NCBI GenBank assembly: GCA_947304075.1 | Contig: CAMYZY010000006.1 | Coordinates: forward strand, 1 to 20,586 | Direction of reading: 5' to 3' | Source: an uncultured Candidatus Saccharibacteria bacterium | GTDB lineage: Bacteria > Patescibacteriota > Saccharimonadia > Saccharimonadales > Saccharimonadaceae | Length of the DNA: 20,586 nt | In this document: in pieces, positions 7,339-14,703 of the stretch | How positions within the stretch are numbered: the first letter of the stretch is position 1 | Layout: each line of letters starts with the position of its first letter | Program-made: the position numbers and the translations under genes | Notes under the pieces: generated by a model | What the model was told of the DNA's origin: nothing | The model's database searches: none | Seen by the model: the letters and a program-made list of their open reading frames with translations, nothing else

Positions 7339-8267
7339 TGCCTAAAATATCTATTATTATTCCAGTTTTTAATGAGGGAGAATACCTGGGGCGGTGTCTT
7401 GATTCGGTTTTAGTGGCCCTTAAAGGTATTTCGGGAGAAATTTTAGCCGTAGATAATGATTCTGCTGATAATTCCCTGGCTATTTTGAAAAAATATGCGC
7501 AAAAATACCCAAAAATCATTAATGTTTTGCAATGCCATACACCAGGGGCTGCGGCTACGAGAAACTTTGGGATATCTAAAGCTAGGGGTGAATACATCTG
7601 GTTTATTGATGCAGACGATGAAATAGATAAAACTGCTATAAAAAAACTTCTAACTAAGGCTGAAAAGATTGATGCTGATTTAATAATGCTTGGCATGAAG
7701 CGAATTTATCCGGATGGAAATACAAATTATTTATCCGCAGTCGATCCTTCATCTCCGAATTACAAAAGTCGTTTTGTTAGATATGGGCTAGGTCCAGTAC
7801 AGGTTTTGATAAACCGCAAGTGGTGGCTCAACAATAATTATAGTTTTCACGAAGGTATAATCCATGAAGATATGGAGCTGATGTCGGCACTTATACTTAA
7901 TGCCAAAAAATATGACTGCGTTGATGAACCATTGTATTCATATCATCAAAATCCAAATTCAGTACTCCATAAGGATAAATACAGCCCACATATTTTTGAT
8001 ATTTTTCCAGCATTATCTGGACTTTATAATAGATTCAAAAAAGCCGGTGCGGAAAAAGAATACCACGATGAGCTGGAGTGGTTCTTTATTTGGAATCTAT
8101 TAATTGATTCGGCAAAAGATTTCGCTAGCTTCCCTGAAGGTAAACCAGGCTTTAAGCGTTCGCGTGAAATGCTCAAAAAATACTTTCCAAAATGGCGAAA
8201 GAATTGTTTTTTGAAAGAAAAACCTTTGAAACTACGAATAAGAGTTAGGCTTAATTATTGGAAGTAG
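7338..8267 (+). CDS. Family 2 glycosyltransferase
   Basis: A 309-residue GT-A-fold enzyme expected to transfer a sugar from a nucleotide-sugar donor onto a cell-surface glycan; the donor and acceptor cannot be told. The N-terminus ISIIIPVFNEGEYLGRCLDS (about 4-23) is the GT2 nucleotide-binding start. LAVDNDSADNS at 36-46 and GAAATRNFGISKARGEYIWF follow, then the metal-binding DADD at 91-94. HEDME at about 176-180 fits the acceptor-side ED motif. No transmembrane helix is visible, so it should work at the inner membrane face or in the cytoplasm. It starts on the last base of the HerA-like gene, has no SD of its own, and ends directly against the stop of the convergent acyl-CoA synthetase-like gene. 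Confidence 0.9.
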   Translation: MPKISIIIPVFNEGEYLGRCLDSVLVALKGISGEILAVDNDSADNSLAILKKYAQKYPKIINVLQCHTPGAAATRNFGISKARGEYIWFIDADDEIDKTAIKKLLTKAEKIDADLIMLGMKRIYPDGNTNYLSAVDPSSPNYKSRFVRYGLGPVQVLINRKWWLNNNYSFHEGIIHEDMELMSALILNAKKYDCVDEPLYSYHQNPNSVLHKDKYSPHIFDIFPALSGLYNRFKKAGAEKEYHDELEWFFIWNLLIDSAKDFASFPEGKPGFKRSREMLKKYFPKWRKNCFLKEKPLKLRIRVRLNYWK

Positions 8268-9992
8268 TTACTTATTCTTGGCTTTTTCTTCTTTTTCTAA
8301 TTCACGGAAGGCGACTTTACCGATTTTAGTGGTCGGAAGTTTGTCACGGAACTCATAGGAAGTAGGTAAAGCATAGATTGGTACATTGCGCTCTAAGAGT
8401 TCACGAATTTCTTTTTCGAGACGCTTCCCTGGTTTGTAACCTGGCTTTAATACCACGAATGCTTTAGGGACTTGACCTTTGTAATGATGATCCACACCAA
8501 TTACCGTTGAAGTGAGCACAGCTTCGTGAGAATTGATGATAGATTCAAGATGAGTAGGATAGATGTTGTAGCCAGATGAAATAATAATTCGTTTCAAGCG
8601 CTGAGCAAAATAGATCAAACCATCTTCGCCAAGATAACCGATATCTCCAGTGTGAAGCCAAAGCTTACCATCATCGTGCAAGCGAATGGCTTGAGCGGTC
8701 TCAGCATCATCGCCGAGATAACCCATCATAACTAGTGGACCAGAGATACAGATTTCGCCTTCTTCGCCAACAGGAAGTTCTTTAAAGGTATCGTTTTTGA
8801 TGATTTTGAACGTCATGTCTGGCAAAGGCACACCAATGATGCCATCTTTAAAGGTATTTTCTGGCGAAAGACACACTGCGCCGGAACCTTCTGTAAGACC
8901 GTAGCCGACACGAATCTTAGCGTCAGAGCCGTGACTCTTTAGAAACTCGTTGACTTTGTCGCGTAGGGTTTGGTTTAGAGCATCACCACCACAGATAACA
9001 GCTGTTACCGATTTTAGATCATCAGCTTTAAGTTTGGTGTTTATGAGAGCTTCAAACAGAGTTGGTACCCCGACAATGAAGTTAGGCTCATTTTTCTTAA
9101 TAATGTCAGCAAATTGTTTATGCGAGAAGGCTGGAATTAGAATACATCCCATACCTCTACATAATGGCGTATGAATACAGACTCCCAATCCAAAACAATG
9201 GAATAAAGGTAAAATTGAGAGCACCGTAGCACCCGGTACGACTTGACGTATCATAGCACCGTCACAAATTGATTCGGCGTTGATGTTTAGATTGGATAAC
9301 ATGACGGCTTTAGGTGCGCCAGTAGTACCACCGGAATACATGATAACCGCTAGATCATCACCGCCGCGCTCTTCGTGATAATTCCCTTGGTAAAAATATG
9401 AGTTTGCAATAAAATCTTCCCACAAGACAACCCTGTTGTCGTTAAGTGGCAAACGGACTTTTTTGACATGAAGAGTATTGTAGAGTTTTTTCTTGAGAAA
9501 ACCTAGGCCATCAGATGGACGAACCACAATAATACGCTCTAAACCGGCAGTGTCACGAAGTTTATAGATCTTATCAAATACGGCATCGATTACTAGTACG
9601 TATTTGGATTCGGCTACTTTGATGTAGTATTCTAATTCTTTTTCGGATGAAAGTGGGTGGACCATATTGCAAATGGCGCCTACCATATTGACGGCATAAA
9701 CCATCGTGATGCCTTCAGGGGTGTTTGGCATACAAATAGTGACGCGATCGCCTTCTTTGACGCCGTAGTTTTTGAGAGCACGTGCGGTCTTTTCAATTTT
9801 GCGAACAAAATTTTTGTAGGTCACTTTGTGACCGTAATAAATGTAAGCGGTATTATCAGGCCACTTTTCGGCTGACTGCATAACCATGTCTACCATTGAA
9901 CAATCTGGGTAGTCAATACTGCTAGGTATACCTTCTTCGTCATAAAACTTTAACCAAGGCCTGGTTTGATATTCTTTTTTATGATTTTTCAC
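8268..9992 (-). CDS. AMP-binding acyl-CoA synthetase-like enzyme
   Basis: The 574-residue protein is an ANL-family adenylating enzyme of the long-chain acyl-CoA synthetase (FadD) type. It would activate a carboxylic acid with ATP to an acyl-AMP, then pass it to CoA or another thiol. The phosphate loop is YSGGTTGAPKAVMLS at 219-233, YGLTEG at 364-369, HTGD at 447-450, the hinge region at about 465-475 (RLKRIIISSGYN), and the C-terminal catalytic lysine K559 in PTTKIGKV. All key residues are present and length is normal. Translation starts at GTG 9992: AAGGAG lies eight bases before it and no closer ATG exists. Strict CPR bacteria are thought to lack fatty-acid synthesis, so the substrate may be host-derived lipid. 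That last point is inference. Confidence 0.92.
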   Translation of the reverse strand: MKNHKKEYQTRPWLKFYDEEGIPSSIDYPDCSMVDMVMQSAEKWPDNTAYIYYGHKVTYKNFVRKIEKTARALKNYGVKEGDRVTICMPNTPEGITMVYAVNMVGAICNMVHPLSSEKELEYYIKVAESKYVLVIDAVFDKIYKLRDTAGLERIIVVRPSDGLGFLKKKLYNTLHVKKVRLPLNDNRVVLWEDFIANSYFYQGNYHEERGGDDLAVIMYSGGTTGAPKAVMLSNLNINAESICDGAMIRQVVPGATVLSILPLFHCFGLGVCIHTPLCRGMGCILIPAFSHKQFADIIKKNEPNFIVGVPTLFEALINTKLKADDLKSVTAVICGGDALNQTLRDKVNEFLKSHGSDAKIRVGYGLTEGSGAVCLSPENTFKDGIIGVPLPDMTFKIIKNDTFKELPVGEEGEICISGPLVMMGYLGDDAETAQAIRLHDDGKLWLHTGDIGYLGEDGLIYFAQRLKRIIISSGYNIYPTHLESIINSHEAVLTSTVIGVDHHYKGQVPKAFVVLKPGYKPGKRLEKEIRELLERNVPIYALPTSYEFRDKLPTTKIGKVAFRELEKEEKAKNK

Positions 9993-10022
9993 GAAAATAA
10001 CTCCTTAAATGTGATTACTATA

Positions 10023-10031
10023 ATTATATCA
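10023..10031 (-). promoter_or_regulatory. Promoter of the acyl-CoA synthetase-like gene
   Basis: TGA TATAAT on the minus strand, with a predicted start near 10016. The short leader of about 24 nt carries AAGGAG before the GTG at 9992. Confidence 0.6.
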
Positions 10032-10060
10032 TAAGCAAGAATAAAATGGTAGATAGTGGA

Positions 10061-11698
10061 TTAATTCATGTAATGGTTCTTTTTGAGCCACTGAGTAAAG
10101 GCTTGGCCTTTTTTATTACCGACAGCACTCATAGATGATTGTCTATCTATTAAATCGTGCTTCTGGTCTGCGGAAAGATTGTTCCAAATTTTAGCAAATT
10201 TAGCATCGTCTCTTTTTTCGTTATATTCAGCATCGTTGGTTAAGATTCTGACTATTTTTCTGTCCATCCAGTCATAATTCTCATATAGAAAATCACGGTA
10301 ACCTCTCCTAGTCAAGCCTATGTCTTCACCACTAATATGGCGACCCATAAGTTCATTTATAACGTTACGCATATATGCACGAATAGTGTTTACGGTATTA
10401 AGAATCTTTTCGATACCACGTTGTTCTTCTTCGATTTTTTTCGTTAATTCTTCTCTTCTGGCTTTTAGTTCGGCTAATTCTTTTCTGGCAGCTTCTTTGT
10501 CGATTTTTTGATCATCCGGCTTGTTTGCTTTATCGTCGCCTTTATTCTTGTCGTTGTTGTCGGTGTCTTTTTTGGAATCTTTGTCTTTATCGGTATCCTT
10601 ATCTTTATCGGTATCTTTATTTGTGTCGTCTGTTTTAGGACGGTCTGTGGTCTTGTTTGGATTGATGGCGTTAGTAAAACGCCTTAGAGCTTCAGCTTTC
10701 ATTTTTCTTTCATACTCACTGCGGACTCTATCAACTTGGTTGAGAAACTCTTCCATAGCTTGGTCGAGCTTTTCGTTTCTTTGCTCTACTGTAATCTCGT
10801 TCCTTTCAACCATATCATCTAAACTATCTGATAATCTATCAAATCCTTCTTCGAATCCCTGTTCGGCTTTGCCTTCTTCAGAGTTAAGATATGCTTTGGT
10901 GCGAGTACGATTAATAATATCGTCTTCATTTTCTAGAATAGTGGCACCGCGATCCTGATCGGATGTGCGATGTGGCGCTGGGGCAGTTTTCGAGTTATCG
11001 TCGTTCTTAGTTTGATCTGGCTCTGGTTCTTTCTCGGGTTCTTTTACTGGCTCTGGTTCTTTCTCGGGTTCTTTCTCGGGTTCAGGTTCTTTTTCTGATT
11101 CTCCTTTAAGTTTTGCTTCTAACTCATCTTGAGATTGGCGCCATCTATTTAAGGCTTCTTCGTCTTCTGGGGTAGCAACCGCTAAACTATCTTCAAAATC
11201 TTGACGAAGATTGGCGATTTTTTCTTCTTGAGCCTTAATTCGCTCTTGAATCTGATTTGTGGCAGAAAGATTTTGATTATCAAACTGTTCCTGAATTTGG
11301 TCGGCGTCGAGAGTCTTTTCCCCACGATTTTCCATGGTTTTTTTGTATTCTTCAAATCGGTTAGCTTTGGCTTCGGGGGTTTCGTTTCTGCGGTTTTCTA
11401 GCAAATTTTTGTATCTTTCGAGTTTGGCTTCGGCTTCACGTGCCTGTTTGCCGTATTCGGTCGTATCAAAAATGAAATCGTGGTATGCTTTTTGGTCTTT
11501 TTTTAGTTCTTTCTTGTACTGCCTTTCATTAGCTTCGGGTGATTTGCTAATCATATCCCTTTCGTTTTGGACGAATTCTTGGAATTCCTTTGCGTAAGGG
11601 TTAGTAAATTTGTCGTTGCCTAAATACCCTTCTTCTACGGGTATTCTTTCGCTCGGTCCTTCTGCCGAGCCTGATGCATTGTTTTTTTCTGGATTCAT
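10061..11698 (-). CDS. Large coiled-coil protein with charged low-complexity linkers, unknown function
   Basis: I do not recognise this 545-residue protein. It has no signal peptide and no membrane helix. Residues about 40-200 are rich in Glu, Lys, Gln and Arg and should form coiled coil. Residues 203-228 are a Pro/Glu/Lys linker built from EPEKEP and EPVKEP repeats. About 250-345 is again helical. About 345-398 is an Asp/Lys linker with KDTDKD repeats. Coiled coil returns at 400-433, and the last 110 residues (RNVINELMGRHISGED, YDWMDRKIVRI, FTQWLKKNHYMN) look like a compact helical domain, the part most likely to be conserved. The ATG at 11698 has GAAAGG upstream. Function could be structural or surface-related, but nothing here decides it. 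Confidence 0.8.
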   Translation of the reverse strand: MNPEKNNASGSAEGPSERIPVEEGYLGNDKFTNPYAKEFQEFVQNERDMISKSPEANERQYKKELKKDQKAYHDFIFDTTEYGKQAREAEAKLERYKNLLENRRNETPEAKANRFEEYKKTMENRGEKTLDADQIQEQFDNQNLSATNQIQERIKAQEEKIANLRQDFEDSLAVATPEDEEALNRWRQSQDELEAKLKGESEKEPEPEKEPEKEPEPVKEPEKEPEPDQTKNDDNSKTAPAPHRTSDQDRGATILENEDDIINRTRTKAYLNSEEGKAEQGFEEGFDRLSDSLDDMVERNEITVEQRNEKLDQAMEEFLNQVDRVRSEYERKMKAEALRRFTNAINPNKTTDRPKTDDTNKDTDKDKDTDKDKDSKKDTDNNDKNKGDDKANKPDDQKIDKEAARKELAELKARREELTKKIEEEQRGIEKILNTVNTIRAYMRNVINELMGRHISGEDIGLTRRGYRDFLYENYDWMDRKIVRILTNDAEYNEKRDDAKFAKIWNNLSADQKHDLIDRQSSMSAVGNKKGQAFTQWLKKNHYMN

Positions 11699-11720
11699 TT
11701 TGATGACCTTTCTTTTGATA

Positions 11721-11729
11721 TATATATCA
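11721..11729 (-). promoter_or_regulatory. Possible promoter of the coiled-coil protein gene
   Basis: TGA TATATA on the minus strand, giving a start near 11714 and a leader of about 16 nt with GAAAGG. The hexamer is weaker than at the other genes. Confidence 0.4.
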
Positions 11730-11757
11730 TAACGCTAAAGCTTAAAAAAATCAATAC

Positions 11758-11781
11758 CAAAAAGCCCCCTAGTAGGGGGCT
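11758..11781 (-). terminator. rho-independent terminator of rpsA
   Basis: On the minus strand AGCCCCC-tacta-GGGGGCT is followed by a short T run (11763-11759). It lies 10 nt after the rpsA stop codon and upstream of the coiled-coil gene's promoter, separating the two units. Confidence 0.88.
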
Positions 11782-11791
11782 AATTGGACGA

Positions 11792-12862
11792 TTATTTTTT
11801 GGCGATAGATAAAGAAATTTTGCGACCTTCTTTATCGATATCAAGTACCTTGAAATCTTTACGCTCATTTAAGGTAAAGATCTTCTCTGGGTCGACGTCA
11901 GAACCTTCGCCAAGCTCCGAAACATGTACTAATGCTTCCACTGCTGGTGAAATCTGTACGAATGCACCAAATGGGGTGATTCTAGTGACAGTACCTTCAA
12001 CCTTAGAGCCTTTTTTAAGGTTTTCAACTTCTGAAATCCAGGGGTCTTCCACTAGTTGCTTCATAGAGAGAGACAAGCGCTCTTTATCGATAGCAATAAT
12101 TTTGGCTTCGATGATATCTCCAACTTTGACGTAATCGGATGGATTGCTAACACGTTCCCAAGAAATCTCGGAAATATGGACCAATCCTTCGATGCCGTCT
12201 ACATTAACAAATACTCCAAAATCGACTACGCCAGTCACGACTCCTTTAACGACATCTCCAATTTTAAGCTCTGCAAACCTTGCTGCGAGACCATCTTTGA
12301 TGGCTTCTTTTTCAGAAAGAATCAGTTTGTTTTCTTTCTTGTTGGCATCTAAGATGCGAGCCTTAATAGTCTTGCCAACCAAAGAATTAAGCCTTTGTAA
12401 GATTTCGTCTTTGTCGGAAGAGCCGACTCTTGGATAATGCTCAGCAGAAAGCTGTGAAACTGGTAGAAAACCGCGAATTCCTTCGTATTCTACTAATAGA
12501 CCGCCACGATTAGCGTCAAATGGCGTCACGTCGACAGTTTCGTTATTTTCAAGTTTGGATAGTATTTCATCCCAACCCTTGTCCTTGACGGCTTTACGAA
12601 GTGATAATAGGACGTACCCATCATCCATTTCGGCTTCAATTACTGAGGCAGTAACTTCGTCGCCTTCCTTTAAGTTTTTGACAAAGGATGCTTCGCGGCG
12701 TGGTACGAGACCGACTCCTTGAGCACCTAAATCAATTAGTATTTCGTGCTTTTTGACAGATAGAACTGTACCACTGACAGTATCTCCTGCAATTGCTTTT
12801 TTGAATGAATCTTCGTTTTTCTCTAGAAGTTCATCCATTGTGATTTTTTTGGCATTTGCCAT
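11792..12862 (-). CDS. rpsA: 30S ribosomal protein S1
   Basis: S1 binds mRNA on the small ribosomal subunit and helps unstructured or weak-SD messages to start translation. The 356-residue protein has four S1/OB domains, at about 25-95, 108-185, 200-270 and 283-354. Domains three and four are the clearest, with GVVTGVVDFGVFVNVDGIEG and GTVTRITPFGAFVQISPAVE. E. coli S1 has six domains and 557 residues, so this is the short form seen in many other phyla. I chose ATG 12862 (MANAKKITMDELLEK). The longer in-frame ATG at 12895 lies inside the leader hairpin stem, while AAGGAAGG lies before 12862. The transcript starts with a long hairpin and ends at a strong terminator, so rpsA is a single-gene unit. 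Confidence 0.93.
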   Translation of the reverse strand: MANAKKITMDELLEKNEDSFKKAIAGDTVSGTVLSVKKHEILIDLGAQGVGLVPRREASFVKNLKEGDEVTASVIEAEMDDGYVLLSLRKAVKDKGWDEILSKLENNETVDVTPFDANRGGLLVEYEGIRGFLPVSQLSAEHYPRVGSSDKDEILQRLNSLVGKTIKARILDANKKENKLILSEKEAIKDGLAARFAELKIGDVVKGVVTGVVDFGVFVNVDGIEGLVHISEISWERVSNPSDYVKVGDIIEAKIIAIDKERLSLSMKQLVEDPWISEVENLKKGSKVEGTVTRITPFGAFVQISPAVEALVHVSELGEGSDVDPEKIFTLNERKDFKVLDIDKEGRKISLSIAKK

Positions 12863-12881
12863 GATTAATATTATTCCTTCC

Positions 12882-12944
12882 TTAGACCCATTCATAGATT
12901 TCCGACTAATACTATCGGCATCGTTAACCTATGAATGGGCCTAA
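12882..12944 (-). promoter_or_regulatory. 5'-terminal hairpin leader of rpsA
   Basis: In minus-strand RNA, 12944-12929 pairs with 12897-12882 over 16 bp; 15 pairs are Watson-Crick and one is G-U, which would be a C-A mismatch in plus-strand RNA, supporting the minus orientation. The 31-nt loop contains a small CCGAT/GTCGG stem. The hairpin begins about three bases after the predicted transcription start and its 3' arm abuts the SD AAGGAAGG. E. coli rpsA is autoregulated through leader hairpins, so a similar role here is reasonable but unproven. Confidence 0.7.
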
Positions 12945-12953
12945 ACTTGTGTA

Positions 12954-12962
12954 ATTATAGCA
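12954..12962 (-). promoter_or_regulatory. rpsA promoter (extended -10)
   Basis: TGC TATAAT on the minus strand, predicted start near 12947. It lies within 20 bp of the divergent ROK kinase -10, so the two promoters probably compete. Confidence 0.68.
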
Positions 12963-12970
12963 AAAAATCA

Positions 12971-12979
12971 TGATATAAT
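12971..12979 (+). promoter_or_regulatory. Leaderless promoter of the ROK kinase operon
   Basis: TGA TATAAT, with the last base of the -10 (12979) seven bases before the A of ATG 12986. Transcription should start on the start codon. Confidence 0.65.
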
Positions 12980-12985
12980 CAAGGT

Positions 12986-13774
12986 ATGTATCTAGCGATA
13001 GACATTGGAGGCACCAAAACACTGATTGCACTGTTTTCGAAACGAGGCAGGGTAGTGAGAAAGGTTAAATTTAGGACCGCACAGGGGTCAAGTACTTTTC
13101 TTGATGACTTGGCTTCCCATCTTCAAAGATTCAAAAAATATAAAATTTCATCTGTCGTGGTGGCGATTCCTGGAATTGTACAAAAAAATTATTCAGTCAA
13201 ATTTGGAAACCGGAAATGGGACAATTTTGACCTTATTTCTCCTTTAAAGAATTTGTTCGATTGCCCAATTCGGTTTGAGAATGATGCAAATCTAGCTTCA
13301 TTATATGAAGGTTATCGTTTGACTGGAAGGACGGTATTTTTGACGTTTTCAACTGGCATTGGCGGTGGGATTGTCGAAAATAATCAAATTTTGCCAATTT
13401 CTAACGATTTTGAGCCTGGACACAAGATCTATGTTTTTCAGGGGAAACAATTAGAGTGGGAAGATATCGCTGCGGCGAGCGCTCTCGAGAAATACTATCA
13501 TGTAGACAGGGCTACAAATCTACGGAAAAAAGAGATAATGAAGGATATTGCAGAACGGATTAACCTGGGGCTTCTTGATGTGATTCATGAGTATCATCCA
13601 GATACAATTGTTTTGGGCGGGCCACTCGGCAAGATATTTAAGGCTTATGTAAAATACCTACCGACTGATTTAGGGGTGAAATTAAAGCGGCCAAAACGGC
13701 CAAACGAGTCGGTAATCTATGGTTGTTATCTACTGGCTAAGCAACTAGAAAAGAATGATTCCCTATCCAAATGA
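12986..13774 (+). CDS. ROK-family sugar kinase (glucokinase-like)
   Basis: This 262-residue protein of the ASKHA/ROK superfamily probably phosphorylates a hexose with ATP in the cytoplasm. The phosphate-1 loop is DIGGTKT at 6-12, the sugar-binding segment is FENDANLASL near 96-105, and phosphate-2 is FSTGIGGGIV near 120-129. EPGHKIYVF follows, and the adenosine motif is IVLGGPLG. The conserved zinc-binding cysteine cluster (CxCGxxGCxE) of typical ROK glucokinases is absent; FQGKQLEWED stands in its place, so the Zn-free branch or a changed substrate is likely. The ATG at 12986 has no SD because the -10 directly precedes it. The stop overlaps the next start by four bases (ATGA), coupling it to a metallopeptidase-like gene. 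Confidence 0.87.
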   Translation: MYLAIDIGGTKTLIALFSKRGRVVRKVKFRTAQGSSTFLDDLASHLQRFKKYKISSVVVAIPGIVQKNYSVKFGNRKWDNFDLISPLKNLFDCPIRFENDANLASLYEGYRLTGRTVFLTFSTGIGGGIVENNQILPISNDFEPGHKIYVFQGKQLEWEDIAAASALEKYYHVDRATNLRKKEIMKDIAERINLGLLDVIHEYHPDTIVLGGPLGKIFKAYVKYLPTDLGVKLKRPKRPNESVIYGCYLLAKQLEKNDSLSK

Positions 13775-14172
13775 ATACAAAGCTGTTAGAACAAGTCGAA
13801 ACCGATTATCCTGAATATAGGTTTGTTTTAGGTAAAAAATTTGCTTTTCGCCCCAGTCGGACGATTGTCGTTGAACTGGAATCGTCTAATTTTGAAATGC
13901 TACTGCTGCATGAGCTCTCTCACGCGATTTTGGGGCATTATTCTTTTGATGTAGACATTGAACGAATAAAAATGGAGTCTAACGCTTGGGAAAAAGCAAA
14001 AGAACTGGCGAAAAACTACAATATAGAGATGGATGATGAATTCATCCAGACAGAATTAGATACTTATAGGGATTGGCTGCACAAAAAATCGCGTTGTCCA
14101 AACTGTGGACTAACGCGATTTCAGACGCCAGATTCTCAGTATCATTGTCCTAGATGTGAAAATCTAACTTAA
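13771..14172 (+). CDS. HExxH metallopeptidase-like protein with C-terminal zinc ribbon
   Basis: The 133-residue protein carries LLLHELSHAILGHYSF at about 44-59, whose HELSH (47-51) is a zinc-metallopeptidase HExxH motif; the third ligand could be E69 or E74 in the helix after it. This layout recalls ImmA/IrrE or M48/M78-like small peptidases, though I cannot name a family with confidence. The C-terminus holds CPNC at 109-112 and CPRC at 126-129, a four-cysteine zinc ribbon. Substrate unknown; the ribbon could bind protein or nucleic acid. There is no signal peptide or membrane helix, so it should be cytoplasmic. It overlaps the ROK kinase by four bases and stops one base from the convergent KGG gene, with no terminator of its own between them. 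Confidence 0.8.
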   Translation: MNTKLLEQVETDYPEYRFVLGKKFAFRPSRTIVVELESSNFEMLLLHELSHAILGHYSFDVDIERIKMESNAWEKAKELAKNYNIEMDDEFIQTELDTYRDWLHKKSRCPNCGLTRFQTPDSQYHCPRCENLT

Positions 14173-14173
14173 T

Positions 14174-14377
14174 TTAGGCAGCTTTTTTAGCTGGGCCACG
14201 ACGAGAAATACGACCGCCTTTAGCACCAGCGATGCGAGCTAACGCAGGGTTAGCAGCAAAACCACCGGTGTGGCCATTTTGACCACCTTTTTTACCGATA
14301 CGGGCATAAAATTCTTTACCGTATTTGGCTTTGTTAGTTGCAGCAGCTTTCATGCCGCCAGCTTTAGTTCCAGACAT
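14174..14377 (-). CDS. KGG-repeat stress-type small protein
   Basis: A 67-residue, very basic, Gly/Ala/Lys-rich protein. It has IGKKGGQNGHTGGF and GAKGGRISRRG, the KGG motifs of the GsiB/con-10-like stress-induced family; such proteins are hydrophilic and often linked to desiccation or general stress, and the basic tail (RGPAKKAA) would also suit nucleic acid binding. Its role here is not shown. ATG 14377 is preceded by TAGGAG with seven bases between. A consensus promoter (TTGACA, 17 bp, TATAAT) and a leader of about 167 nt with a strong hairpin suggest high and possibly regulated expression. It converges with the metallopeptidase-like gene. Confidence 0.85.
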   Translation of the reverse strand: MSGTKAGGMKAAATNKAKYGKEFYARIGKKGGQNGHTGGFAANPALARIAGAKGGRISRRGPAKKAA

Positions 14378-14442
14378 TCTAGAACTCCTATTCTGCCCAC
14401 CAAATTCTTAAATTAATAACACCACCCCTAATGTTCATATTC

Positions 14443-14524
14443 TCAATGGGTCCTGCCGGACCTTCTCCCTTCCCAAAATTGTTTTACAATTTTGGGAGCC
14501 CTTTCCAGGTCCGTCACCCATTGA
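14443..14524 (-). promoter_or_regulatory. Folded leader of the KGG gene
   Basis: Three nested stems pair: TCAATGGGT (14443-14451) with 14516-14524, GGACCT (14458-14463) with 14507-14512, and CCCAAAATTG (14472-14481) with 14487-14496 around a 5-nt loop. The minus-strand RNA has a purine-rich internal loop (GGAAAGGGC opposite AAGGGAGA). It starts about 20 nt into the transcript from 14544 and ends about 65 nt before the SD. It could be a cis-regulatory element or a processed small RNA; I do not recognise a known riboswitch. Confidence 0.7.
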
Positions 14525-14550
14525 TGTATGATAATAGAGTGAATATCTTC

Positions 14551-14579
14551 ATTATAGCATAGTGCTTAGGGTTTGTCAA
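14551..14579 (-). promoter_or_regulatory. Consensus sigma-70 promoter of the KGG gene
   Basis: On the minus strand TTGACA, a 17-bp spacer ending TATGC, and TATAAT: a perfect -35 and -10 with optimal spacing plus the TGn extension. The predicted start is near 14544. By sequence it is the strongest promoter in the window. Confidence 0.9.
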
Positions 14580-14668
14580 TATGCTAATTCTAAAAAATGT
14601 GTTTTAACTATATTTTAAAAACCGAACAATATTCTTTGTCGTTTTGCACAAATTGTGGAAAAGGGCTA

Positions 14669-14697
14669 TTGACATTATGCATTTTGTGAGATAAAAT
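14669..14697 (+). promoter_or_regulatory. Promoter of the small RNA gene
   Basis: TTGACA, exactly 17 bp, then TAAAAT, with a predicted start near 14704. The spacer contains ATGCATTTTGT, also found at the surface protein promoter. Confidence 0.85.
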
Positions 14698-14703
14698 AGA
14701 GAT

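Noticed and set aside
10521..10958. 145-residue Ser/Leu-rich plus-strand frame.
   Set aside because: It is the mirror of the Asp/Lys-rich linker and coiled coil of the minus-strand gene, with no start signal of its own.
14443..14524. Possible SRP RNA or riboswitch, because of the GGTCC and purine-rich loop.
   Set aside because: The conserved SRP tetraloop and asymmetric loop (GGAAGCAGC-type core) are absent, and no known riboswitch core is recognisable; kept only as a folded leader.
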